Below, one piece after another: positions 36,373-45,989 of a stretch of 64,000 bases of DNA. The position numbers were made by a program, and so were the translations under genes. The stretch covers positions 25,050 to 89,049 of the forward strand of contig JAKFDK010000106.1 of NCBI GenBank assembly GCA_036676195.1, given 5' to 3'. This stretch comes from JAKFDK01 sp036676195. GTDB taxonomy: Bacteria; Bacillota; Sulfobacillia; Symbiobacteriales; ZC4RG38. The notes below the pieces were generated by a model, which made no database searches, was not told the DNA's origin, and saw only the letters and a program-made list of their open reading frames with translations. The first letter of the stretch is position 1. Each line of letters starts with the position of its first letter.

Positions 36373-37492
36373 AGAAGCCCCCCACGTCGTCCAAGTCCAC
36401 ATCTACAAAAGCCGTGAGTTCACTATCATCGGAATATTTCTTTACCAATTCAGGGGTGGGTTCACAAAGTTTGACAGATTTATCCGAGGTTTCAGGTTTG
36501 CGACCTGTGTTAAGCAGTGTTGCAGCGAAGGAGGGGGTGATGAGATTCTCGGCAAGCGCCTGGTGGACCAACAGATTCAGTCGTCTCGGCTCCTCATTCG
36601 GGATGGCATTCGGTTCTTGGCTGCGCCACCCCTTAGCACTCAGGCGTCTGAATAACACGGTGTAGGTCTCCTGAGTGATGATGCCAAGGTCGAAAGCCCG
36701 TCGCACCCATGCCTGAACGCTAATACCAAATTGTTGTTTTAACAAAAGCAACTCATCAAAACTAAGGTTAGACCTCTTTCGGCCGAGTGCCGCGTACGCT
36801 GCCTTAGCGGGAACCAGGAAGGCACCTGCGAACCTGTGGGCCGCCTTTTCAGCATCGACTGAAGAATCCGCCCCCATGACAAGGTGCCCAAGCTCGTGAG
36901 CGAGGCTGAACCGTTGTCGGTCGCCAGACACGCGTGCATTAAAAGCGATTACGGGCACATGATTATTGACCCAGCAAGAAAAGCCGTCAAAACCCTGAGG
37001 ACCGTCAAGTGCAATGACCTTGACACCACAGTTCTCCAGGCGTCCGCACAAGTCGTCAATTGGATCGCTGCCAAGGCTCCATTTGCTTCGGAGTCCTTCC
37101 GCAGCCTGCTCTGCTTCTGCTACTTCTTCAACGGGAAAGCGAGGTAACTCAACTTCCGGGAAAAAACCTTTTGGAAAGAGTTGCTCAGCAGTAAGGTAGC
37201 GTTCGACCGCTTCAGCGATTTGAGCCTCTACGGCTTCCTGAGAACGAGTGCCAAGCCTGGAGTGCTTACGGTAGGCAGGCGCCACCGTTTCAACCTGGAT
37301 CTCCCGGAAAAAATATTCGACACCCACAGACAAAGCTTTGGAGAGCCGCAGAAGAGTACTCTGGCGGGGCGCGGCTTCTCCTTTCTCAAATTTTGAAATC
37401 GCAGTCGGCGTGACTCCAACCTGTTCGGCAAGTTCCCTGGTCGTCAACTGTGCTTTTGCGCGTGCCAGTTTAATTCGAGGTCCGATGTTCAT
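36356..37492 (-). CDS. XRE-HTH plus ImmA/IrrE metalloprotease regulator
   Basis: This 378-residue protein has an N-terminal Cro/C1 HTH at 7-60 (LARAKAQLTTRELAEQVGVT PTAISKFEKGE), a linker, and an ImmA/IrrE zinc protease domain with FSLAHELGHLVMG (HELGH at 199-203) and a following AEKAAHRFAGAFLVP, the usual second part. This two-domain form (COG2856 with HTH) regulates mobile elements by cleaving repressors, and here sits where a toxin's antitoxin would be, just upstream of mazF. Start ATG 37492 has AGAGGTGA; the frame begins at 37501. The last 40 residues are acidic and could contact the toxin. Confidence 0.92.
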   Translation of the reverse strand: MNIGPRIKLARAKAQLTTRELAEQVGVTPTAISKFEKGEAAPRQSTLLRLSKALSVGVEYFFREIQVETVAPAYRKHSRLGTRSQEAVEAQIAEAVERYLTAEQLFPKGFFPEVELPRFPVEEVAEAEQAAEGLRSKWSLGSDPIDDLCGRLENCGVKVIALDGPQGFDGFSCWVNNHVPVIAFNARVSGDRQRFSLAHELGHLVMGADSSVDAEKAAHRFAGAFLVPAKAAYAALGRKRSNLSFDELLLLKQQFGISVQAWVRRAFDLGIITQETYTVLFRRLSAKGWRSQEPNAIPNEEPRRLNLLVHQALAENLITPSFAATLLNTGRKPETSDKSVKLCEPTPELVKKYSDDSELTAFVDVDLDDVGGFYGGDC

Positions 37493-37699
37493 CGCCGTCA
37501 CCTCTTGGTTTACATTTTACGCCTCGATTCACAACTTGTGAACTGCAGGTTTATTTTTTCTCTACAGGGAATCCAGATATTTACCAAATATGCATCCAAC
37601 CTCCCCTGCGTCGCCACCGCCTACGGCGCCGGCATCCCGCCAACCGGGGTGTTCCATACGCACCGGCCGCGTCATGGTAATGGCCCGGGGACCTTTGGC

Positions 37700-40600
37700 C
37701 TACGAAACGAGCGGACTGCGCCCACCAGCCTGACTAGGCACGAGTTGGGAGATTGCCATCGGCCGACTGATGTGGTAACCCTGGGCATAATCCACACCGT
37801 AGGTCCGGAGCAAGGCCACCGTCTCCTCGTTCTCCACAAACTCCGCAATGGTCAGTTTGCCCAGCCCCCGGGCCACCTCCACCATCGCCTTCACCAGGTG
37901 CTGGTCCCCCGGGTCAGACGAAAGATTCTGAATGAAGCTGCCGTCGATCTTCAGGTAATCGACCGGTAAATGCTTGAGATAGTTAAAGGACGCGAAGCCC
38001 ACCCCAAAGTCATCGATAGCGAACCGGCACCCCAACTGCTTGAGGGTGTCAATGAACTTACGGGCCTGGCCGGCATCGGCGATGGCCGCCGTCTCGGTGA
38101 TCTCCAGCACCAGGGAGGCCGGGTTGATCCCCGTCACCGCCAACTCGTGCTGAATCATGGGCAGAAGCTTGGCGTCAGCAAAGGCCCGCCCGGAAAGGTT
38201 GACCTCCAGGCACATTTCAACGCCTGCCTGCTCGTAGCCGGCAATCAGATGAATGGCCTGGCGCACCACCCAACGGTCAATGGCGTGGATCAGTCCGAAG
38301 CGTTCGGCCACGCCCAGGAACGCCCCCGGGGCAATCGTTTCCCCATTGTCCCCGATCATGCGCAGCAACAACTCGTGGCGGGTCACCCGGTTGGCATGCA
38401 GGTCAAGAATCGGCTGGCAGTGCAGGACGAACAGATCCTTGTCAAGTGCGTGACGAATGCGCTTTTCCCAGGTCAGCTTGGATTCCAGTTCCGCCTGACG
38501 GTCGCGGTCCGGAGTATACAGGCAGAACCCGTCGCGCCCCTCTTCCTTGGCCTGGTACATGGCCAGGTCCACCCGGGCCAGCAAGGCTTCCGGCGTGGTC
38601 CCATGCTCGGGATACAGAACAATCCCGGCGCTGGCGGTTATACCCACGGGCTGGCTGCCGGTCAGGGTCACGTGCCGGCGAATCGCTTCCAGAATCTGCT
38701 CAGCCGCTGCCTGGGCCCGAACGGCATCGGCTCCGGGCAGGAGCACGCCAAACTCATCCCCGCCCAGGCGGGCCAGGGTATCGCCTTCCTGTAGCGGCAC
38801 CCGCATGGGTTCAGCCAATCCCTTGAGCACTTCATCCCCCGCCAGGTGGTCCAGGCTGTCGTTTACATACTTAAAGTGGTCCAGATCCAGGAACAGGAGC
38901 GCCCCGTGACCATGCCCCTCCCGGGCACCGGACAGCAGGATCTCCAGTTCGGTCTGAAAACGGCGGCGGTTGAACAGGTTCGTCAGCGGATCATAATTGG
39001 CGGCATGGACCAGTTCCGCCTCCATCCGTTTGCGCTCCGTCATGTCCTGTAGCTGGGAAATCAAATACAGGGGCCGGTCCTGACCGTCACGCACCAGGGA
39101 TACGCTCAGCCAGGCCCATACCACCTGTCCCGATTTGTGCAGGTAGCGCTTTTCCATCTGATAAGAGCGGATCCTGCCTTTCAGCAACTGGCGCCGGCAT
39201 TGCAGGTGGGCGGACAGGTCATCGGAGTGGGCCAGGCTCAGGAACGGCTTGGCCAACAATTCCTCCTCTGAATAACCCAGCATCTCGCACAGCGAACCAT
39301 TCACTTGCAGCAACTGGCCGTCCATGCCGACCAGCGCCATGCCCACGGCCGCATTGTCAAAGGCACTGCGGAAGCGCTCCTCACTTTCCCGCAGGGCCTC
39401 TTCGGCACGCTTACGTTCCGTAATATCCCGCAACACCACCGTCACCAGGTGCTCCCCGGCGACCTGCAGGCGGGAAATCCAGGCTTCTGCCGGGAATTTG
39501 TCGCCGTCCTTGCGCTGCCCCACCATCTCGCAGCGCTCCTCGGTCGCCACGGCGGCGGCAAAATAATCCGGCAACAACATGTCCAGCCGCCGGCCCAGTA
39601 CCTCAGTCGCGGTATAACCGAAGGTTGCCTCGGCCCCCTGGTTAAAGAGCACAATCCTCTGGGTCTCATTGAAGGAAATAATCGCGTCCGGAGCCACCGC
39701 CAGGATACCGGCAAACTTCAACTCCGAAGCGTGCGCGGCAGTGCGCAGCCGCTCCTCCTCGGTGAGATCCTCCAGCACCAACAGCAGGCGGGCGGCCTTG
39801 GCCTCTCCCTCCAGCCGGATCCCCACAATGGTAGCCCGCAACAGCCGGTCCGGGGGCACCTCTACCACCATATTCCGCACCGGCTCCCCGGACGCCAGCA
39901 CCCTGGCGGCCTGATCCAACAGGGGCTGAGCCGGTAAAATCGCCCGCAGCGGCCGACCGGACAAGACTTCGTCCTGGCCAAACATCTCACGGAAGGACAG
40001 GTTCACGCTCACCACGCGCAAGTCGGCCGAAAGCACCAGCAACCCCAGCGGAACACTGGCCAGCAGATTGGCATTAAAGGCCTTTTCCGCCTGTTCCCGC
40101 GCCATGGCGGCCGAAACAGCATCGGTCATCCGGTTAAAAGCCAGACTCAAGGCACCCAGTTCATCCTGCCCCTGGACCGGGACGCGCCCGTCCCACTGAC
40201 CGGCGGCCAGATCAGACGCCGCCGCACTCAACACCTGCAGCGGCTGTACCAACCGTGAGCTCAGGTTGAGGGAAGTCAGGCCGCCCACCAGCGCGCCGAT
40301 CGCCCAGAGCATCAGAGTGGCCAGTGCCAACTGGCGCACGGGCGCCAAAATCTCCGTCTCATCCACTTCAGTCAACAAAATCCAGTTCAGTCCGGGCATC
40401 TGCGCCACAGCCCCTACCACCGACACACCGCGATCATCCCGGTAAATGCCGGACACGGCACGGCCGGTCTCGTAGGCCCGGCGAATGGCCCAGTTATCCA
40501 CGCGCCGCCCGAGGTCCCCGCTGCCAGGAGCAGACGCAGTCAGTAGCCGGCCTTCGGGTCCGACCAGCACCGTTGACCCGGAAGGACCAATATCCGCCTG

Positions 40601-41212
40601 GTCAAACAGAAGTTCCTGCAGCCGATTGGTAATGACCCGTGCCTGCAGCCAGCCCAGGGGCTCTGTAGCGGGCCCGCTGCGCACCGGTACCGTAATCCGC
40701 AAGGCATGCGGCTCACCATCGGCAAAAGGTAAGGTCTGCACTTGGGTCCCGGCGGTATCCGCCGGACGGACGACAGGCACCTCTGCCCCTGACCCGGAGG
40801 CACCGGTGGTCAGGACGGCCATGCCGTCCCGGTCCAGAAAGGTCAGCGCCGCGATGGGCAGAGCCGGGTAGACAATCCGCTTCTGCAGCCAGGCCGCTTG
40901 TTCCGGGCTGCGCGGTCCCTTCAGAATGGCCTGAGCTTCCGGGCTGCCAGCCACCGCTTCGATCTGCCGTGTGACCTGGCGGGTTACAGTCTGCACCTGG
41001 TCCGCCCGGGCGGCGGCCACCGCCGACACCGTCCGGAGCGCCTGGTTGCGCAGCGTCGCCTGTTGCAGGAGGATGGCACCGATCCCAAAGACACCGGTTG
41101 CCAGGGCCCAAATAGCCAACCCAATGACCAGCAGGCGCCAGCGCAGACTACGAAACAGCGGTACCGGCGGACCGGATGGCTGTGGGATTTGCTTCTTCGT
41201 GGCACTGTCCAA
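37700..41212 (-). CDS. Membrane dCache-HAMP-PAS-PAS-PAS-GGDEF-EAL protein
   Basis: This 1170-residue transmembrane protein has a first helix at about 27-50, an extracellular Cache-type sensor to about 290, a second helix at about 295-315 and a HAMP domain to about 375. PAS domains lie at about 385-490, 500-610 and 620-735. GGDEF (LARLGGDEFGVLL) and EAL (HELLLRM, NLSGRAF, LEITETAA, IDDFGVGFAS, LKIDGSF, IAEFVE) follow. The inhibitory RxxD site before GGDEF is QEGD here, so product inhibition is probably lost. EAL residues look complete. It is likely to adjust cyclic di-GMP to an external ligand. Confidence 0.92.
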   Translation of the reverse strand: MDSATKKQIPQPSGPPVPLFRSLRWRLLVIGLAIWALATGVFGIGAILLQQATLRNQALRTVSAVAAARADQVQTVTRQVTRQIEAVAGSPEAQAILKGPRSPEQAAWLQKRIVYPALPIAALTFLDRDGMAVLTTGASGSGAEVPVVRPADTAGTQVQTLPFADGEPHALRITVPVRSGPATEPLGWLQARVITNRLQELLFDQADIGPSGSTVLVGPEGRLLTASAPGSGDLGRRVDNWAIRRAYETGRAVSGIYRDDRGVSVVGAVAQMPGLNWILLTEVDETEILAPVRQLALATLMLWAIGALVGGLTSLNLSSRLVQPLQVLSAAASDLAAGQWDGRVPVQGQDELGALSLAFNRMTDAVSAAMAREQAEKAFNANLLASVPLGLLVLSADLRVVSVNLSFREMFGQDEVLSGRPLRAILPAQPLLDQAARVLASGEPVRNMVVEVPPDRLLRATIVGIRLEGEAKAARLLLVLEDLTEEERLRTAAHASELKFAGILAVAPDAIISFNETQRIVLFNQGAEATFGYTATEVLGRRLDMLLPDYFAAAVATEERCEMVGQRKDGDKFPAEAWISRLQVAGEHLVTVVLRDITERKRAEEALRESEERFRSAFDNAAVGMALVGMDGQLLQVNGSLCEMLGYSEEELLAKPFLSLAHSDDLSAHLQCRRQLLKGRIRSYQMEKRYLHKSGQVVWAWLSVSLVRDGQDRPLYLISQLQDMTERKRMEAELVHAANYDPLTNLFNRRRFQTELEILLSGAREGHGHGALLFLDLDHFKYVNDSLDHLAGDEVLKGLAEPMRVPLQEGDTLARLGGDEFGVLLPGADAVRAQAAAEQILEAIRRHVTLTGSQPVGITASAGIVLYPEHGTTPEALLARVDLAMYQAKEEGRDGFCLYTPDRDRQAELESKLTWEKRIRHALDKDLFVLHCQPILDLHANRVTRHELLLRMIGDNGETIAPGAFLGVAERFGLIHAIDRWVVRQAIHLIAGYEQAGVEMCLEVNLSGRAFADAKLLPMIQHELAVTGINPASLVLEITETAAIADAGQARKFIDTLKQLGCRFAIDDFGVGFASFNYLKHLPVDYLKIDGSFIQNLSSDPGDQHLVKAMVEVARGLGKLTIAEFVENEETVALLRTYGVDYAQGYHISRPMAISQLVPSQAGGRSPLVS

Positions 41213-41351
41213 TCGGTGGTTCCCCTTTCGGACATATCGACCTAATCATAGAGACCTAAATTGTCCCTGTCATCCAATATTTCCTTCCCGGTTGATACCC
41301 ATAAATGAATATTAGCCATAACTTTTTCCAACTTCTTGCCCGCACAGCAGC

Positions 41352-41385
41352 AAATGCCCCCCTGGCCTGCGCCAGGGGGGCATTT
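41352..41385. terminator. Strong terminator hairpin
   Basis: A 15-bp perfect stem (AAATGCCCCCCTGGC with GCCAGGGGGGCATTT) has a four-base loop, just past the stop codon of the glucosaminidase gene. It may act on both strands. Confidence 0.75.
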
Positions 41386-41396
41386 CACTTCCAACC

Positions 41397-44198
41397 TCAG
41401 TTCTGCACCGTAACCCGCACGGTATTCGACCGGTAAGAACGGCCAGCCTGGTCGTAGGCCACGGCATACAGCTCCTGCCGGCTGCCGTTGGCCACGTGTG
41501 CCGTATCCCAGGTCGTGGTAAAGGGCGCTGCCGTCAGGGTCCTCAGCCTGTAGGACCCCACGTAGAACTCCACCCGGCTGATCCCCGCTTCGCCGGTGGC
41601 CGGGGCCGACAGAGTCACCAGACCATTGACGGTGGACTGATCACCCGGGGCCACCAGCACCACTCCGGGCGACGGACCGCGAGGATTAGCCACCACCACC
41701 TGCACCCGACCGCCGGCAGCCGCCCGACCCAAGTCATCAACCGCCCTGGCTTCCAGAGTATAGCCGCCGTTGGGCAGCCCACCCGTACTCCAGGACACCC
41801 CGTGGGGCGCCGTCCGGTCGGTTCCCACCAGATAGCCGTTGGCGTAGAATTCCACCCGCGCAGCCCCGGTGGCGCCGGCACTCAGCCAGACATCCCCCTG
41901 CACCACCGCGCCCGGGCTGTTCAGGCTCACGGTGGGGCCATCCCGGTCGACCCGCAGGGGTACCGCCGGACTCTTGCCTTCGTTGCCGGCGGCATCATAG
42001 GCCTTGACCGCCACATAGTGCGTGCCGGCCGGGACCCGGGTCGTATCCCAGACTGCTTCCCACGGCGCCGCCGTAAGCGTCTGCAAACGGGTGCCGTCGA
42101 CCCAGAACTCCACCCGCTGCACACCCTGGTAGTCGGCCACCGCACCCTGCAGAGTCACCAATCCCTGCACCGCCGCGCCAGGCGCCGGGCTGACCAGAGC
42201 AGCCGTGGGGGCAACGGTATCCGGGTTCCGCAGTTGCACCGGCACCTTTTCCGAAACGGCGCTGTTACCGGAAGCATCGTAAGCCTTGACCCAGATATTC
42301 AGAGTACCATTCTTTTCCGCCGTGGGGTTCCAGTTATACACGTAAGGCGGCTGGTCCCAAACCTTGGCCCGCCAGCCTTCAATGTACAACTCCACCTTGC
42401 TCACAAACCGGTCATCGGCGGCTCCGGCCGTGATCTGAATGCGGTCCCGCACCACCGTGCCGGCCTCCGGGCTGCTAACCCATGCCCGCGGCGCCCGGCG
42501 GTCGTTGTTGTTCACCTTCACCGTCACCGGCCCGGCCGTGGTCACGTTACCGGCGTAGTCGTAGACCCTGGCGGTCAGTTTCACTCGGGTCCCGCTTTCG
42601 GTGCTGCGGGTGTCCCAGTTACACCGGTATGGCGGATTCCGCTTCTGATCGTACGTAGCCAGGCCAATCCAGGACCCGTTGGCGTAGCATTCAATGCGCT
42701 GCACGGCCACGTTGTCTCCGGCCTGAATCATCAGCGGAGTCAGGCCTGCCACCACCGTGGCGTTGCCAGGCAGGCTCAGGGTGGCAACCGGCGGCTCGTC
42801 GTCCTGGTTGACCACTGTCAGGTCCACCTGGACTGTCGCCGTGTTGCCGGAGTGGTCAACCGCTGTGGCGGTGATCGGCAGGGTGTTACCGTCCGCCACC
42901 TGCCGGGTATCCCAGTTGAACTGGTAAGGTGCCACGGTCGAGGTCTGCATCAGCAGATCGCCGACCCGGAATTCAACCCGGTTTATACCGATGTCGTCCC
43001 TGGCTTCCGCCACCACCGGGGTGACCCCGCCCGCCCTGGGTCCGACCGGCTGCAGGGCCACCTTGGGTGCCACATTGTCGGCCGGCAGGGTCCCGGCCCA
43101 CAGAGCCGTCCAGGTGACCCGACCGATCACGCCCGGTTCACTCTCGATGCCAAAGCGGGCCTGCAGGCGCGCCACAGCGTCGGCAGTGGCCGGCCCGAAG
43201 TGACCGTCCGTAGTCAGCCCCAGCAACTCCTGGGCCACCGAAACCATGCCGCGCCGGGCCTCATCCGTATCACCGGACCGCAGATACGGGTAAACCGGGG
43301 TCATCGCCCGGTTCATTTCCACCCAGGACCGTGGCCCGGCAATGCCGTCCGCGGCGAGCCCGGCCACCTGTTGCCAACGCACCAGGGCCCGGCGGGTACC
43401 CTGGCCGAACTTGCCGTCCATATACAGGCCCAGCAACCGCTGCAACTGGGAGACGGCACCGCCCGTCCAGGCGTCGTCGTCGCCCATGCGCACCGTAGCA
43501 TTCACTACCCCGGTAGGCACCGCGTTCAATCCATAAGTACCGCCCTGTTCCAGGTTATACTGGTACAGATTAAACTCCGGACTGACCTGATCCGACGGCG
43601 TAATGTAGTTGTTCATAATGCGCCGAATCGCCACTTCATAATCCGGATCACCGGCATACCCGGCCAACCGCAGGTCCCGGGCATAATAGAAAGAAGCTTC
43701 CTGGTGCGATACACCGTTGGCAATCTGGTTCCTGTAGTTCTGTAAGGCAGCCTGATAGCGGGGTTTGGTTAGAAAAACCCCCTGGTGCCGGATGGCTTCC
43801 GGCATGGAACGATAAATACGATAATGGTTGTTCGGGTCCGCTTCCGGCTGGCCGATCAGTTCATAGCCCGGCCACCATTCGTCGGCGGTGGCCGCCTCGG
43901 GCGGTCCCCATGCCTTGACCGAAAACACGTTGGCCGCCGCCAGGCTCAACTTGGTCCAGCCCCAGCCGGATTCCCGGGCCGCCTGTGCAATCAACACGGC
44001 CGCCGGGATGCCGGTCTCCCGGCTGACCTGCTGCGCGCCAGGGGCAAGCTGGGCCACAAAGTTGACCCGGTCCAGGATTACCGGGTGGCCTTTCAGAGGC
44101 GCGTAGACGTCATCGTCCAGGAGACCTGCACCCACGGGCACACCGGCCACCATCAACGTGGCACAGGCCAGCGCCGCCAGCCAGCGTCTTCTCCGCAC
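41397..44198 (-). CDS. Exported glucosaminidase with PG-binding and Ig-like repeats
   Basis: This 933-residue secreted protein has a signal peptide (MRRRRWLAALACATLMVAGV) and a GH73-type glucosaminidase domain at about 40-190 (GIPAAVLIAQAARESGWGWT with the catalytic Glu, and SFYYARDLRLAGYAGDPDYE). Two peptidoglycan-binding-like modules follow at about 240-370 (LQRLLGLYMDGKFGQGTRRA and LLGLTTDGHFGPATADAVAR LQ). About six Ig-like/Big repeats of about 95 residues then run to the end, each with a RVEFYVDG-like strand, a WDT motif and A-Y-D-A-A-G-N. It would remodel the cell wall. Start GTG has GGAGGTGAG. Confidence 0.9.
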   Translation of the reverse strand: MRRRRWLAALACATLMVAGVPVGAGLLDDDVYAPLKGHPVILDRVNFVAQLAPGAQQVSRETGIPAAVLIAQAARESGWGWTKLSLAAANVFSVKAWGPPEAATADEWWPGYELIGQPEADPNNHYRIYRSMPEAIRHQGVFLTKPRYQAALQNYRNQIANGVSHQEASFYYARDLRLAGYAGDPDYEVAIRRIMNNYITPSDQVSPEFNLYQYNLEQGGTYGLNAVPTGVVNATVRMGDDDAWTGGAVSQLQRLLGLYMDGKFGQGTRRALVRWQQVAGLAADGIAGPRSWVEMNRAMTPVYPYLRSGDTDEARRGMVSVAQELLGLTTDGHFGPATADAVARLQARFGIESEPGVIGRVTWTALWAGTLPADNVAPKVALQPVGPRAGGVTPVVAEARDDIGINRVEFRVGDLLMQTSTVAPYQFNWDTRQVADGNTLPITATAVDHSGNTATVQVDLTVVNQDDEPPVATLSLPGNATVVAGLTPLMIQAGDNVAVQRIECYANGSWIGLATYDQKRNPPYRCNWDTRSTESGTRVKLTARVYDYAGNVTTAGPVTVKVNNNDRRAPRAWVSSPEAGTVVRDRIQITAGAADDRFVSKVELYIEGWRAKVWDQPPYVYNWNPTAEKNGTLNIWVKAYDASGNSAVSEKVPVQLRNPDTVAPTAALVSPAPGAAVQGLVTLQGAVADYQGVQRVEFWVDGTRLQTLTAAPWEAVWDTTRVPAGTHYVAVKAYDAAGNEGKSPAVPLRVDRDGPTVSLNSPGAVVQGDVWLSAGATGAARVEFYANGYLVGTDRTAPHGVSWSTGGLPNGGYTLEARAVDDLGRAAAGGRVQVVVANPRGPSPGVVLVAPGDQSTVNGLVTLSAPATGEAGISRVEFYVGSYRLRTLTAAPFTTTWDTAHVANGSRQELYAVAYDQAGRSYRSNTVRVTVQN

Positions 44199-44403
44199 CT
44201 ACTCACCTCCATAACGATTCTTTAACAATTATAAAGGTATATGTAAATTCATCCTACTGGGACCTTCTGGCCGCGCTGAACACCCCCGCCCATTGCTGAG
44301 CGGGGCGATTGGGTGACAACGTGTTTATAACCCCCGCCATTCCGGGCACACTGGAAAAGGGTTACGCAGCTCAGATCTGTGATTTGGGGACAGAGGAATA
44401 CCG

Positions 44404-44967
44404 ATGACCGAACTGCAAGTGTTTGACTGGATCAACGGTCAGGCCGGTATGCAGCCGGGATTGGATCTGATCATGATCATATTTTCCCAGGCCCTGTACC
44501 TGGTCTGGATCCTCGTACTTGGCTTGCTGTGGACCGTGCCGGGGCCGTACCGCCCCGAGCGGCGCAAAACAGCGGTCTGGTCTGTACTGGCCATCCTGCT
44601 GTCCCTCGGCTTGGCCCAGATGCTCAGTTTTGTCTACTACCGGCCGCGGCCCTATCTGGAGTACGACGTGAATGTACTGGTCCCGGAGTTCGAATCAGCC
44701 TCCTTCCCGGCTCGCCATCCTTCTGCAGCGAGTGCCCTGGTGGCCGTGGCCGGCGGGTATTCCCGCCTGCTTAAGCTCATCATGTGGCCGCTCCTCGTCA
44801 CGGCCTCGTATTCCCGTGTTTATGTGGGGTTACACTATCCTTCAGACATTCTGGGCGGACTGGTGGTCGGGTGGTTAACGGGCGCCGCTGTCTGGCACAA
44901 CCGCCACGTGCTACAGGATCTGGGCGACCGGGTGGTGGGCGCTGTGGAACGCCTGGTGCGCTTTTGA
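44404..44967 (+). CDS. PAP2-family phosphatase (undecaprenyl-diphosphatase-like)
   Basis: This 187-residue membrane protein has the three PAP2 phosphatase signatures: YYRPRPY at about residue 78 (K-x6-RP type), SFPARHPSAAS at about 99 (PSxH-like, with His), and SRVYVGLHYPSDILGGLVVG at about 138 (SR-x5-H-x3-D). Hydrophobic segments lie between. Enzymes of this size and pattern (BcrC/YbjG) recycle undecaprenyl pyrophosphate in cell-wall synthesis and contribute to bacitracin resistance. An AGAGGAATACCG site precedes the ATG. The 205-base upstream gap to the divergent wall hydrolase gene holds no recognised RNA element. Confidence 0.9.
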   Translation: MTELQVFDWINGQAGMQPGLDLIMIIFSQALYLVWILVLGLLWTVPGPYRPERRKTAVWSVLAILLSLGLAQMLSFVYYRPRPYLEYDVNVLVPEFESASFPARHPSAASALVAVAGGYSRLLKLIMWPLLVTASYSRVYVGLHYPSDILGGLVVGWLTGAAVWHNRHVLQDLGDRVVGAVERLVRF

Positions 44968-45040
44968 ATCAGATTGACTGCCAACGGGGTGCAGGCGCTA
45001 TACTAGTGATGGATCACCCAGACCGATCAGCATCCATTTA

Positions 45041-45733
45041 ATGACTGGGAAACCTGCTATTGTACAGGAGGGAGACCCGCTGTCAGATTTGATTGAGGTC
45101 GTGGATAGCCGGGGTCGCACCCTTTCCCCCTGTCGGCGGCAGGTGGCCGAGCGGGAAGTCCGGCTGAAGCGGGCCAAGTGGGTGGGCAGGAACCGCATTC
45201 GCCTGCGCTTTGACCCGTACGCCTACCGCTACCTGCGCCTGAAGGTGCTGGCGCGGGACAAGTATGTCTGTTACTGGTGTGGTGCGGCGGGTAACACCAT
45301 TGACCATATCCTTCCGTGGTCCAAGGGCGGCCGCACCACCATGACCAACTGTGTCACCGCCTGCCAGGAATGCAACGGCCAGCGGGGCGACACACCGGCA
45401 GAACAATTCGCCCAGTTCAAGGGCGTGGTAGTGCCCCAGTTTACCGGAAACGAGCAGATACCCAGGATCGCTGTCCGCCCCAAGGGGGCGGTTCACCCCA
45501 CCTCAGTTGTCCAACTGGCAGCCACAGCTCCGGCCGCCGAACGGCCGGCAACTGCCCGCAGCCAGCAGCCCGGTACCGCCGCAGTGCCCATACAGATACC
45601 GGTGGCAACGGCCGCTCCCGAGCCGGAGATACCGGAACCCACACCCGAGCTCACGGCACCCCAGCGAGCCGAACGCCTCCTGCTGATTGCCCGCCTGCTG
45701 GAAGGCAACCTGAGCCGCCGCAGCTTCCTGTAA
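45041..45733 (+). CDS. HNH endonuclease domain protein
   Basis: This protein of up to 230 residues has an HNH domain at about 75-125. CYWCGAAGNTIDHILPWSKG G has the Cys pair and the catalytic DH, and NCVTACQECNGQRG the Asn and second Cys pair, giving a complete zinc-stabilised fold. The N-terminal part resembles 5-methylcytosine-restriction-like HNH proteins with RYLRLKVLARDKYVCYWCG. The last 90 residues are Pro/Ala-rich. The ATG at 45041 lacks a ribosome site, whereas AGGAGGG at 45066-45072 sits eight bases before an in-frame CTG at 45080, so the start is uncertain. A terminator follows. Confidence 0.85.
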   Translation: MTGKPAIVQEGDPLSDLIEVVDSRGRTLSPCRRQVAEREVRLKRAKWVGRNRIRLRFDPYAYRYLRLKVLARDKYVCYWCGAAGNTIDHILPWSKGGRTTMTNCVTACQECNGQRGDTPAEQFAQFKGVVVPQFTGNEQIPRIAVRPKGAVHPTSVVQLAATAPAAERPATARSQQPGTAAVPIQIPVATAAPEPEIPEPTPELTAPQRAERLLLIARLLEGNLSRRSFL

Positions 45734-45750
45734 GGCACCGCCACAAAAGC

Positions 45751-45783
45751 AATCTCCCGAGCCATAAAGTGGCTCGGGAGATT
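45751..45783 (+). terminator. Rho-independent terminator after the HNH gene
   Basis: A 14-bp perfect stem (AATCTCCCGAGCCA with TGGCTCGGGAGATT) has a five-base loop and is followed by TTTCTG. It is a textbook intrinsic terminator. Confidence 0.85.
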
Positions 45784-45803
45784 TTTCTGATCCGGCTGCT
45801 CAG

Positions 45804-45835
45804 GCCCCCACTTGGCGTGACCGGGTGGGGGCCTG
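45804..45835. repeat. 32-base palindromic repeat, left copy
   Basis: A GC-rich imperfect palindrome (GCCCCCAC ... GGCGTGA ... GTGGGGGCCTG) matches the sequence at 49388-49419 at 29 of 32 positions in direct orientation. The two copies bracket the HEPN-like/ATPase locus. Confidence 0.75.
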
Positions 45836-45989
45836 GCACTTGCTCAACTCAGCAGGCGGTAGTTTCTACGGAGGTCCACAGTAGAACAAGAGCAGGATGG
45901 CAAGTTCACTATGTCGGAAACTTCTTAACCGTAACTACTTTCCGCGCGGAGGTTGGGGGTATTGATTCACGCAACTCGCCCAGAACTCC

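Noticed and set aside
41496..43745. 749-codon open frame on the plus strand
   Set aside because: It is a shadow of the glucosaminidase gene; His/Arg/Gly-rich translation typical of antisense in GC-rich DNA.
44199..44403. Possible riboswitch before the PAP2 gene
   Set aside because: The 205-base gap shows no conserved c-di-GMP, c-di-AMP or other riboswitch core that I can identify.
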